From positions 1 through 64,000 of the forward strand of contig JADJQU010000008.1 in assembly GCA_016712565.1 (NCBI GenBank): a stretch of 64,000 nt of DNA, in the 5' to 3' direction. Position numbers and translations under genes: made by a program. This document shows, piece by piece, positions 17,710-25,493 of the stretch. This DNA is from Planctomycetota bacterium. GTDB lineage: Bacteria > Planctomycetota > UBA1135 > GCA-002686595. The notes beneath the pieces were generated by a model, which saw nothing but the letters and a program-made list of their open reading frames with translations, was not told the DNA's origin and searched no databases. Position 1 is the first letter of the stretch. The number at the start of each line of letters is the position of its first letter.

Positions 17710-20154
17710 ATGCTGCACGCCCCGCTCCTCGCCCTCCTCACGCTCGCCGCCCAGGCTTCCGACGTTCGCCCCCCGCCCCATCAATTGGTGGCCGTCGAGG
17801 GCGCTCTCCTGAGGGCGCGGCCCGGACTCCTGGGCGAGGTGGGCGCGGACCACGTCGAGCGCACGCGGGACGGCGGTGTCGAGTTCGCGGCTTCGGCCGA
17901 TGAACGCGCCATCCTGCGGCGCCTCGGCGTGCCCTTCCGGGTCCTGATCGACGATCTCGAGAGCTTCTACGCGTCGCGCCTCGACACCTCACCCGACGTC
18001 GCGGGGCCCTACGGGACGTGGCTCACGCCGCCCTTCGGCACGGGCTCCATGGGCGGCTACTACGCCTTCGCCCAGGTCGAGAGCGTGCTCGACCAGCTCG
18101 CGACGCGCTACCCCGCGATCGTGGCGCCCAAGGTCAGCATCGGCACCACGCTCGAAGGCCGATCGCTGTGGATGCTCAAGATCTCGGACAACCCGCTGGT
18201 GGACGAAAACGAGCCGGAAGTGCGCATCGACGCGATGCACCACGCGCGCGAGCCCCAGGGCATGCAGGTGACGCTGTGGTTCGCGCTGTGGCTGTGCGAG
18301 GAGTACGGCGTCGATCCGCTCGCGACGTACCTCGTCAACTCGCGCGAGATCCACCTGATCCCCTGCGTCAATCCCGACGGTTACGTCTACAACCAGACCA
18401 CCAACCCCGGCGGCGGCGGGATGTGGCGCAAGAACCGCCGCGCCAACGCCGGCGGATCGTTCGGCGTCGACCTGAACCGCAACTGGCCGGAGAAGTGGGG
18501 CTTCGACAACACCGGGTCCAGCCCCACGGCGACGTCGGAAACCTACCGCGGCACGGGACCCGCGAGCGAGCCCGAGATCGCGGCCATGGTCGCCTTCTGC
18601 AATCAGCGCAACTTCAGCACGTCCATTTCGACGCACACGTACTCGAACCTGTGGATGTACCCGTTCGGCTACGCCGCGCTGAGCCCCGCGAACGACGCGC
18701 AGTACGCCGAGGTTTCGGCCCTGGCGACCGTGGTCAACGGGTACACGACCGGCCCCGTTGGGCCCGTGCTCTATCTGGCGAACGGCGTCACCGTGGATTG
18801 GGACCACAACGTGCGCGGCACCATGGCCTGGACGCCGGAGATCGGCTCGTCGGTCGACGGATTCTGGCCGCCGACGTCGCGCATCGTCCCGCTGGCGGAG
18901 GAGAACCTGATCGCCTACCAGCGCACGACGCTCGCCGCCGGGGCCTACGTGCGCCCGCTTTCCATCGCGCGCACGGAGGTGGGCGACGGCGACGGCTTCT
19001 TCGAGCCCGGCGAGGAGGTCCAGTGGCGCGTGGTCTGCCGCAACTCCGGACGGGCGGCCACCGGGGGCTCCGTGAGCGTGGGAATCTCGACCACGAGCCC
19101 CGACGCGACGGTGCTCAACGGTTCGGTTCCCCTGGGCGTGCTGGCTTCGTTCTCCCAGCTCGACCACGCCGCCAATCCCCTGCGGCTCTCGATCCTGCCC
19201 GGCGCGGCCGGCGGAGGAACGCTCGCCGTGAGCCTCTCGATCACGGCCGAGGGCTACACTCAGACCGTCGACGCTTCGTTCCAGATCGGCGAACCCGTGC
19301 CGTTCCTGTCCGACACGCTGGAATCCAATCTGGGGTGGACGCGCGGCGCGCCCGGCGACACGGCGACCACGGGGCTGTGGGTGCGCGGCGATCCCATCGG
19401 CACGAACAACGCGGGTCAGCCTTCGAATCCCGAGGACGACACCACGCCCGCGCCGGGGGTCAACGCCTACGTCACCGGCAACGGCGGCGGCGCGGCGGGC
19501 GCGGATGACGTGGACGGCGGCGCCACGACGCTCTTCTCTCCGCTGTTCGATCTGTCGAACGTCGGTCCGGCGACGCTCTCCTACCAGCGCTGGTTCGCGG
19601 ACCTGACCCAGCCCGACGACAGCTTCGTGATTTCGCTCTCCAACGACGGCGGCACGAACTGGACGCCGCTGGAAACGGTCAATCTCACGGCCAATGCCTG
19701 GACGCCGCGCAGCTTCCGTGTGCCGGACTTCCTCCCGCAGACCGACCGCATGCGTCTGCGATTCGTGGCGAGCGACACCGGCGCCGGCTCCCTGGTGGAA
19801 GCGGCGATCGACGACCTCAAGCTGGAAATCTACGACAGCGCGCCGCGCCTCAACATCTACGGGACGGTCGCCCAGGGCGGCAGCGTGAGGTTCAACGTGA
19901 CGGGCCCGGCGGGCGCGGCGTTGATCGTCGCCATGAGTCCCCAGGTTCCGCCCCCCTCCGGGCCGTCGTTCCAGTCCTTGGGATTCGCCGGACAGGTGAT
20001 CGCGGGGGTGATTCCCGCGGGCCGCCTCGCCGAGCTCCCGGTGTCCGTGCCGAGCGGCGCGGCGTGGGCGGGGAAGACCTTCTACTTCAAGGCCTACGTC
20101 GGGACGGGCGGCGGCGTGCAGGCCACGAACTGGGCCAAGCTCTCGATTCCCTGA
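17710..20154 (+). CDS. Secreted zinc carboxypeptidase (M14 family)
   Basis: 814 residues. Signal peptide at about 1-17. The peptidase domain (about 115-415) has the M14 zinc site H178 and E181 (MHHAREPQG), third ligand H309 (STHTYSNLW), the substrate-binding LNRNWPEKWG loop and catalytic E377 (WTPEIGSS). After it come two beta-sandwich regions: a CARDB-like module (RTEVGDGDGFFEPGEEV) and a MAM/laminin-like jelly roll (SYQRWFADLTQPDDSFVISLS). The last 100 residues (LNIYGTVAQGG to the end) look like a small surface module. It should trim C-terminal residues from extracellular peptides. A TAGGAT box lies about 45 bases upstream of the ATG. Confidence 0.92.
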   Translation: MLHAPLLALLTLAAQASDVRPPPHQLVAVEGALLRARPGLLGEVGADHVERTRDGGVEFAASADERAILRRLGVPFRVLIDDLESFYASRLDTSPDVAGPYGTWLTPPFGTGSMGGYYAFAQVESVLDQLATRYPAIVAPKVSIGTTLEGRSLWMLKISDNPLVDENEPEVRIDAMHHAREPQGMQVTLWFALWLCEEYGVDPLATYLVNSREIHLIPCVNPDGYVYNQTTNPGGGGMWRKNRRANAGGSFGVDLNRNWPEKWGFDNTGSSPTATSETYRGTGPASEPEIAAMVAFCNQRNFSTSISTHTYSNLWMYPFGYAALSPANDAQYAEVSALATVVNGYTTGPVGPVLYLANGVTVDWDHNVRGTMAWTPEIGSSVDGFWPPTSRIVPLAEENLIAYQRTTLAAGAYVRPLSIARTEVGDGDGFFEPGEEVQWRVVCRNSGRAATGGSVSVGISTTSPDATVLNGSVPLGVLASFSQLDHAANPLRLSILPGAAGGGTLAVSLSITAEGYTQTVDASFQIGEPVPFLSDTLESNLGWTRGAPGDTATTGLWVRGDPIGTNNAGQPSNPEDDTTPAPGVNAYVTGNGGGAAGADDVDGGATTLFSPLFDLSNVGPATLSYQRWFADLTQPDDSFVISLSNDGGTNWTPLETVNLTANAWTPRSFRVPDFLPQTDRMRLRFVASDTGAGSLVEAAIDDLKLEIYDSAPRLNIYGTVAQGGSVRFNVTGPAGAALIVAMSPQVPPPSGPSFQSLGFAGQVIAGVIPAGRLAELPVSVPSGAAWAGKTFYFKAYVGTGGGVQATNWAKLSIP

Positions 20155-20170
20155 GGGCCGCCTTCCTCCC

Positions 20171-20337
20171 AGCCGCCCGTCGGGAAGGGCCCAAAGCCCG
20201 GCGACCGGGGTCGGTCCTGGGACCTGCAGGTCGCCTGCGGGAGACGTTGTCGCGCCTTGCCGGCCGGGCTTTGTCGTGGGTTTCGCTCAAAGCTCATGAA
20301 TAAGTCGGGCTGGTAGGGACTTTCCCAAGGGGCTGCT
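20171..20337. repeat. Degenerate relative of the palindromic element at 32314-32491
   Basis: The right end (20312-20345) matches the right end of the 32 kb element at 29 of 34 positions by eye, including the terminal GGGCTGCTA. A weaker left partner AGCCGCCCGTCGGGAAGGG starts at 20171. Inside are paired arms CAAAGCCCGGC (20192-20202) and GCCGGGCTTTG (20263-20273) and the palindrome GACCTGCAGGTC, which could also terminate the carboxypeptidase transcript. The right end abuts the -10 box of the next gene. Confidence 0.5.
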
Positions 20338-20342
20338 AAGCT
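20337..20342 (+). promoter_or_regulatory. -10-like box TAAGCT at a repeat end
   Basis: TAAGCT starts on the last base of the palindromic element and ends 10 bases before the ATG at 20353. Confidence 0.45.
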
Positions 20343-20352
20343 CGCCCTCCCT

Positions 20353-20703
20353 ATGCGATTCAGAGCCCTCTTCCCGCTGTTCGGCTGCGCCCTGTTGCTC
20401 GCTTCGTGCACCGTCGTCAAGCCCGTGGCCTGCGGGATCGTGCACCCGATCCGCAGCATCGCCGCGCTCTTCGAGGAATCCTCCTCGGAGCCCGACGAGG
20501 TCGACGACGCGCCCACGTTCGTGGCGTTGGTCGAGTTGCCCTTCGTGCTGCCTGTTTTCTACGTCTACAAGACGTTCGTCGGCGTGATCGGAGGCTTGGC
20601 CACCGGTCTCGTCAGCGATTTCAACGTGGTCACGGGCCACGCGAGCTGGGACAAGTCGGTCGAGAACGTGACACGACCCGGCAAGACCAACGCCGATCGA
20701 TGA
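20353..20703 (+). CDS. Small lipoprotein, hypothetical
   Basis: 116 residues. Lipoprotein signal at 1-19 with lipobox LLASC. A short acidic stretch (EESSSEPDEVDD) is followed by a hydrophobic segment at about 58-85 (LPFVLPVFYVYKTFVGVIGG) that may lie on or in the membrane. The C-terminus is polar. I do not recognise the family. It is preceded by a palindromic repeat relic and followed 43 bases later by a GT-C type membrane protein in the same direction, so the two may share a transcript. Confidence 0.65.
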   Translation: MRFRALFPLFGCALLLASCTVVKPVACGIVHPIRSIAALFEESSSEPDEVDDAPTFVALVELPFVLPVFYVYKTFVGVIGGLATGLVSDFNVVTGHASWDKSVENVTRPGKTNADR

Positions 20704-20746
20704 GCGCCCAGCGCGGGATCCACGAACTCCCACGGCCTGTTCTTCC

Positions 20747-22582
20747 ATGATTCGCGCTTCGCGCACGGAGTGGCTCGCCTGGGCGCTCCTGTGGTGCGCG
20801 GCCCGGTCCTGGCTCGTGCTCTCCTTCGCCGACGTCTTCGGCTACGGCGAGGAGCCGGAGAAGGCCTGTGCGGCCAAGGCCATGCTGGACGGCCTCTCCA
20901 TCCCCCACCACCAGCTCGCCTACCACTACTACGAGGGCGGCGGCTTCGTGGTCAGCCACCTGGACGCCGCGGCCTTCGCGCTGTTCGGCGAGAGCGTTCT
21001 GGCGGTCAAGCTGGTGGCGTTGTTCCTGGGCGTCCTGGCCCTGGGTGCCGGTTGGCTCCTGTGCGATCGCCTCGGTGGACGCCCCGCGGCCCGCGGCTTC
21101 GCCCTGCTGTTCGTGTTCGCGCCCGAGAGCGTGCAGAAGCTCTCGCTGCTCACCCTGGGGATCCACTTCCATGCGCTGATCTTCGTGGGACTCGTGTTGG
21201 CGGGCACGCTGCTCGTGCTGCGCTCCCGCGGACAGGACGGACGCGCCTGGTTCGGCCTGGGCCTCGCGGCCGGGTTCGGTGCGTACTTCTCCTATGTGCT
21301 CGTGCTGACCGATGCGGTCGCCCTGGCGGCGCTGGCCCTGGGTCTGCGCCGCGACCTGCTGCGCAAGCCGGCGGCCTGGGGTTTCCTGGGGCTCTTCCTC
21401 GGCGCGCTGCCGCTCCTGTGGATGGCCTCGCGTGTGGGCCTCGAGGTGCTCGACATCCACGGCGCCCAGGTGATCGAGGACGGCGGACCCGGCAAGTGGG
21501 CCCTGCTGACGGAATTTTCCGCCTCGGTGTTCCTGGGCCGCGACCCCTTCGACCTCTGCTCCCTGGCGCTTCTGGTGCTCTCGCCGCTGCTCGGCCTGTT
21601 CGCCCTGGGCCGCGGCGCGGAGGCCGGCTTGCGCACCGGCGCGCGCCTGGTGCTGGCCAATGCCGCGCTGTTCACGGCGGCCTACCTGGCCGGCGGCTTC
21701 ACCGTGGGCCGCGTGTACCACTACTTCCTGCTGAACCGGCTGACGCCGCTGTGGTGGTTCGCCCTGGTGTTCACGGTGCTCGGAGCGGCCGCCGCCTGGC
21801 AATCGCGGGTGACCTGGAAGCGCTCCCTGGCCGCCGCCGTGATCGCCGGCCAGGCCCTGTGCGGCGCCGTGGATCTCGTCTCCCAGGTTCGCGCCTCCGC
21901 GCGCAGCGGATCGAGCGGCGGCCTGACGGCAGGCCTGGCGAGGCTCGCGGAAACCAAGGGCTACACCTACGGGGAGTACCTGCGCAAGCTCGCCCCGCAC
22001 CTCGCGGGCACGCCGGCCGAAAAGCTCGCCGTGCTGCTCGCGTTCCGCGAGCCGGCGCCGGAGATGCTGCACGAGGGGCTGGTCCTGGGACTGGGCGACG
22101 AGGGGCCGGCTCTGGGCGTGGAGGCGTGGCTGCTGCGCGCCCGAGAGGCCGGCGTGGAGGACCCGCGCGGCTTTCTGCTGGGCTGCGGGCCCCTGCTGCG
22201 CAAGCTGCACGCCGGCGACCTCGCCAGTCGCGCGCGCGCCATCGAGGGCTATCCGCCGGAGCTGCGCGCGGGTCTCTACGAGGCCCTGGGAACCCAGGGG
22301 CTCGGCCTGCACGCCACGGAGGAGCGGCTCATTCGCGAAATCGCCGTCGGGGTCCAGTGGTCGCTGCCGGAGGCCTACTTCATCGGCCTGGGCAGGCGCA
22401 TGCACCGCGTGCGCGGCTCCATCGGTGACCGCGGGTACTTCGAGCTCGTGGAGGGCCCGTGGATGTTCTCCCGCGCGCGCGCCGAGCAATTCGCCGCCGC
22501 CCAGGCCGAGCCCATCGGTCGCCTCCTCCTTGCGGGATTCGAGGCCGCGGATCGCGCCTCTCGACTTGCCCGGGAACGCTGA
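20747..22582 (+). CDS. Polytopic membrane protein, GT-C glycosyltransferase-like
   Basis: 611 residues with about ten transmembrane helices over the first 370, then a soluble tail of roughly 230 residues. The first loop after TM1 is acidic with aromatic and charged residues (FGYGEEPEKACAAKAMLDG and YHYYEGGGF), as in PMT/ArnT-type enzymes that use polyprenyl-phosphate sugars. I do not see a full family signature, so this is a fold-level call. The soluble tail is unusual for the family: helical and rich in Glu, Leu and Arg (RARAIEGYPPELRAGLYEALG). It may add sugars to lipids or proteins at the envelope. The start has no clear Shine-Dalgarno sequence. Confidence 0.65.
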   Translation: MIRASRTEWLAWALLWCAARSWLVLSFADVFGYGEEPEKACAAKAMLDGLSIPHHQLAYHYYEGGGFVVSHLDAAAFALFGESVLAVKLVALFLGVLALGAGWLLCDRLGGRPAARGFALLFVFAPESVQKLSLLTLGIHFHALIFVGLVLAGTLLVLRSRGQDGRAWFGLGLAAGFGAYFSYVLVLTDAVALAALALGLRRDLLRKPAAWGFLGLFLGALPLLWMASRVGLEVLDIHGAQVIEDGGPGKWALLTEFSASVFLGRDPFDLCSLALLVLSPLLGLFALGRGAEAGLRTGARLVLANAALFTAAYLAGGFTVGRVYHYFLLNRLTPLWWFALVFTVLGAAAAWQSRVTWKRSLAAAVIAGQALCGAVDLVSQVRASARSGSSGGLTAGLARLAETKGYTYGEYLRKLAPHLAGTPAEKLAVLLAFREPAPEMLHEGLVLGLGDEGPALGVEAWLLRAREAGVEDPRGFLLGCGPLLRKLHAGDLASRARAIEGYPPELRAGLYEALGTQGLGLHATEERLIREIAVGVQWSLPEAYFIGLGRRMHRVRGSIGDRGYFELVEGPWMFSRARAEQFAAAQAEPIGRLLLAGFEAADRASRLARER

Positions 22583-22670
22583 GGGTCCTGCCTCGGGGGC
22601 CGTCGATCGGTCCCTCGCCGCCCGCGGAGCTGCCGGATCGCCGTGCCCACGGGTCCTTGCCGGGCCGTGC

Positions 22671-23855
22671 CTATTGTCGGGGCTTCTCGGCCTTCTTGGG
22701 CGAGTAGGTGGTGCGCACCCACTGGGCCCAGTCCCCTTGGAACTGAGCCGGGGACTTGCCCAGGATCGACTGCAGCATCTCCGCGTAGGGCTGCTTTGAT
22801 TTGACCGCCCTGGCCACCGCGCCGAACTTCCCCGGGTGGGCGCGCAGCAGGTAGTCGACGTAGGACCAGGCGTACATGTGCTCCTCGGGGGTGAGCTCCG
22901 TGGTGTGCTTGCCGGTCACGCCGAGGAAGCGCACTTCCTTGCCACCCTGCACGCCGGAGAGGACGGCCTGCTCCCAACGGCCGAACTGGAACGCCTGCAG
23001 CGTGTCCTGCTCCACGTAGCAGTAGTGCCGCACCTCGCCGAAGGTGCGAATCTCGTAGGCGTGGGCGAGGCCGCAGTCGATCCAGCCGCCCTTGATGTTT
23101 CCGGGCCAGATGCCGTCGAACACGTTGGAGAGCAGGCAGTGCGCCACCTGATGCACGACCGCCTGGTGCAGCTCGAATTCCTCGTGCAAGTGGCTCTTGT
23201 CGTAGAAGATCGACACGAATGGGCTCTTGCCCATCAGTTTCGACTCCGTGGACGAGGCCTGGCCCGTGTAGACGGGGGAGGCCTTTTCCTGGTCCCTGGC
23301 GCTCTGCCAGAGCATCACGTGGGTGATGCCGCAGAAGTCCTTGTCCGCGGCCGAGAGGTCCTTCAGGAACTCCGTGTAGAGCGCTTCCAGGCGGTCCAGA
23401 TACACGTGCATGCCGCCGTGCGGCGTGCTGCCGCCCTTGACGTCCACCTGCTTGATGTTCCAGGTGATGCGAAAGTGCGCGGACTGGGCGTGCACGGGCT
23501 TCTCGCGACCCGCGGCCCCGACCGTGCTGTCGATCGCCGCCATCTCGGCCAGCCAGGCCTCGGTCTCCCTGCGCAGCTTCGCCGTGGCCGGGGTCACTTC
23601 GCGGCCGCATTCCTTGCAGGCGATCCGTTGCGTGCCGCGGCAGGAGCCGCACTGGGCCGCCAGGGAGCAGAAGCGCGCGCTCACCTTGCCCTCCCCCGAC
23701 CAGTTGCAGGTGGACTTGGCGCAGGAGCCGCACTGCACCTCCCCGCTCCCCGCGCAGCGCTTGCAGCCCTGGGGCTCGGAAGCCGCGCCGTGCGCGAACG
23801 AAAGCAGCACCGACAGGACGAGCGCCAGGGCGATCCAGAATCCCCTGGGCGACAT
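22671..23855 (-). CDS. Exported zinc-ribbon protein with degenerate metalloprotease site
   Basis: 394 residues with a signal peptide at 1-25. Residues 30-85 have repeated CxxC pairs in the DnaJ-like style (CKRCAGSGEVQCGSC, CGSCRGTQRIACKEC), suggesting two zinc ribbons. The C-terminal 250 residues resemble gluzincin-type peptidase-like domains found in planctomycetes, but the expected HExxH reads HQVAH (H235, Q236, H239): the catalytic glutamate is glutamine. It probably binds metal or peptide without cleaving, unless the true active site lies elsewhere. The start is 3 bases after the stop of the class IV aminotransferase gene, so the two are one operon. Confidence 0.7.
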   Translation of the reverse strand: MSPRGFWIALALVLSVLLSFAHGAASEPQGCKRCAGSGEVQCGSCAKSTCNWSGEGKVSARFCSLAAQCGSCRGTQRIACKECGREVTPATAKLRRETEAWLAEMAAIDSTVGAAGREKPVHAQSAHFRITWNIKQVDVKGGSTPHGGMHVYLDRLEALYTEFLKDLSAADKDFCGITHVMLWQSARDQEKASPVYTGQASSTESKLMGKSPFVSIFYDKSHLHEEFELHQAVVHQVAHCLLSNVFDGIWPGNIKGGWIDCGLAHAYEIRTFGEVRHYCYVEQDTLQAFQFGRWEQAVLSGVQGGKEVRFLGVTGKHTTELTPEEHMYAWSYVDYLLRAHPGKFGAVARAVKSKQPYAEMLQSILGKSPAQFQGDWAQWVRTTYSPKKAEKPRQ

Positions 23856-23858
23856 GGC

Positions 23859-24740
23859 CTAGCGCGCTTCCTTCTCCGCGAAGGCGTAGTAGGCCTCGCG
23901 CAGGGCCCGCGTGCGCGCACCCACCTTGCCGTCGCCGATGGTCGTGTCCGCGAACCTGACGATCGGAACCACGCCCCGCGAGGAGCTCGAGAGGAAGGCC
24001 TCGTCCACGCTGCCCACCTCCGCCAGCGGAAGCCGCCGGTCGACCCAGGTGAGACCCACCCCGGGCGCCACGCGGCGCAGCACCTTGGCCGTGATCCCCT
24101 CCAGCACCCCGTCGCCCGCGGCGATCACGCGCGAGCCCTGGACGAAGCCGATGTTGGCGCTGGTGCACTCCAGGATCCGATCCCCGTCGTCCAGCATCAC
24201 GCCCTCGTATTCCTCCTGGGTCGAGCGCGGGAACGGGCGGCGGCGGTGCACGAACTCCGTGGTCTTGACCAACGGGGCCTCCCGTCGCAGGTGCCGCGCG
24301 AGCACGACCCGCACGCCCGCCTCGGCGAAGGACGCGGGCACGGGCACGAAGGGCGACACCGCGATGAACACGCGGGCCTCGACGCCCTGGATCGTGGCGG
24401 GCTCGCGCAGGACGTCGAAACGGATCATGGCCTCCGCGAGCGGGTAGCCGCGGGCGATCGAGACCAACGCCGCGCGCAGGAGCTCGCGATCGAGCTTCGT
24501 GGTCCAGCCGGCCAGCGCCATCGATTGCTCCGTGCGGTCGAGGTGGGCGTCGAGCCACAGGAAGCGATCGTGCCCGAAGGTGCGCAGGGCCGAGTAGATT
24601 CCGAAGGGCACGACGTCCATGACGTCGTGCATGTTCCCGGCCGTCGCGGCGACATCCAGGCGGCGCGCGCCCGCGGAGGTCAGCGCATGCAGTTCCAGGC
24701 CGGTCGACTTCGCCGCCGGTGTGGACGGGCTCGTGTTCAT
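23859..24740 (-). CDS. Class IV PLP aminotransferase (BCAT / aminodeoxychorismate lyase fold)
   Basis: 293 residues. The fold-type IV pattern is clear: an arginine-bearing segment FLWLDAHLDRTEQSMAL, the Schiff-base lysine K159 (APLVKTTEFVHRRR), the glutamate-rich MLDDGDRILECTSANIGFV that binds the cofactor face, GVLEGITAKVLRR, and a C-terminal SSSSRGVVPIV. BCATs, D-amino-acid transaminases and ADC lyases share these, and I cannot separate them by eye. The ATG at 24740 follows a TATCCT box with a 12-base gap. It is first in an operon with the HQVAH zinc-ribbon protein. Confidence 0.82.
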   Translation of the reverse strand: MNTSPSTPAAKSTGLELHALTSAGARRLDVAATAGNMHDVMDVVPFGIYSALRTFGHDRFLWLDAHLDRTEQSMALAGWTTKLDRELLRAALVSIARGYPLAEAMIRFDVLREPATIQGVEARVFIAVSPFVPVPASFAEAGVRVVLARHLRREAPLVKTTEFVHRRRPFPRSTQEEYEGVMLDDGDRILECTSANIGFVQGSRVIAAGDGVLEGITAKVLRRVAPGVGLTWVDRRLPLAEVGSVDEAFLSSSSRGVVPIVRFADTTIGDGKVGARTRALREAYYAFAEKEAR

Positions 24741-24752
24741 GGTGGACCGTGG

Positions 24753-24758
24753 AGGATA
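24753..24758 (-). promoter_or_regulatory. -10-like box TATCCT
   Basis: TATCCT on the minus strand ends 12 bases before the aminotransferase ATG at 24740. Confidence 0.4.
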
Positions 24759-24799
24759 GCGCGGGCCGGGGAGAATGGCCCGGCGAGGTTCGCGAGCTC

Positions 24800-25372
24800 C
24801 TAGTCTCCCAAGCCGGGCAGCAGGTAGTACCAGACGGGCAACCAGGCACCGGCGCACCAGAAGGGCGAGAGCAGCGCAGCCTGGATCGTCAGGCGGTGCT
24901 GGGAGGGCTTTTCCTTCAGGAGCTCGACCGCCCGGAGGTAGGGCCCGATCTGCAACAGCACGAACGGCAGGCCGATGGGCAGGATCGAGGCCCACAGGAT
25001 GCGCCGTCCCAGGGCCGCCGCCGCGGCCCTCCGCTCGCGCTCCTCCTCGGGCGGACCCGCGAAGTAGTCCGCGGGCAGCTCCGCTTCCCCTTCGCGCAGC
25101 GCGCCCACCGGATCCGAGCCTTCGAGCGTCGACGCGGCGAATTCGCCCTCGCCGTGATGCCCTGCGATGTACTCCCGTGCGCGCTCCGCCGCGGACTCCG
25201 GCACCTGGACGGCGCGATCGAGCACCATGAGCCCGCCGACATCGAACGGCACCAGGGTTCGCGCGAGCTCGTCCGGGATGTAGGCGGGAATCCCGCGCGC
25301 CTCGAGCATGGCGCAGATGGCCGCGGCCTCGCCGACGGACCCCATGAAGACGGTGGTCATGCCCAAGCCCAT
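24800..25372 (-). CDS. DUF2007-like membrane protein
   Basis: About 190 residues. The N-terminus (MTTVFMGSVGEAAAICAMLEARGIPAY split by the conserved turn) and FDVGGLMVLDRAVQVPESAAERARE follow the pattern of DUF2007, a small PII-like signal-transducing domain. An acidic linker of 40 residues leads to two transmembrane helices at about 128-148 and 165-185. Alternative starts at 25372 and 25360 differ by four residues. A TATCGT box lies about 27 bases upstream of the first. It is divergent from the secreted esterase gene. Role unknown; DUF2007 proteins are thought to bind small ligands. Confidence 0.62.
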   Translation of the reverse strand: MGLGMTTVFMGSVGEAAAICAMLEARGIPAYIPDELARTLVPFDVGGLMVLDRAVQVPESAAERAREYIAGHHGEGEFAASTLEGSDPVGALREGEAELPADYFAGPPEEERERRAAAAALGRRILWASILPIGLPFVLLQIGPYLRAVELLKEKPSQHRLTIQAALLSPFWCAGAWLPVWYYLLPGLGD

Positions 25373-25493
25373 GATTACTCGCCGCGCACCCGACAATTCA
25401 CGATACACGGCGGGCCAGGGTCCGCCACCCGCAACGGGCGCGAAATCGCCGCCCACCCTGTCCCGGGTTATCGTGGGGCCGGAGAATCCACCC

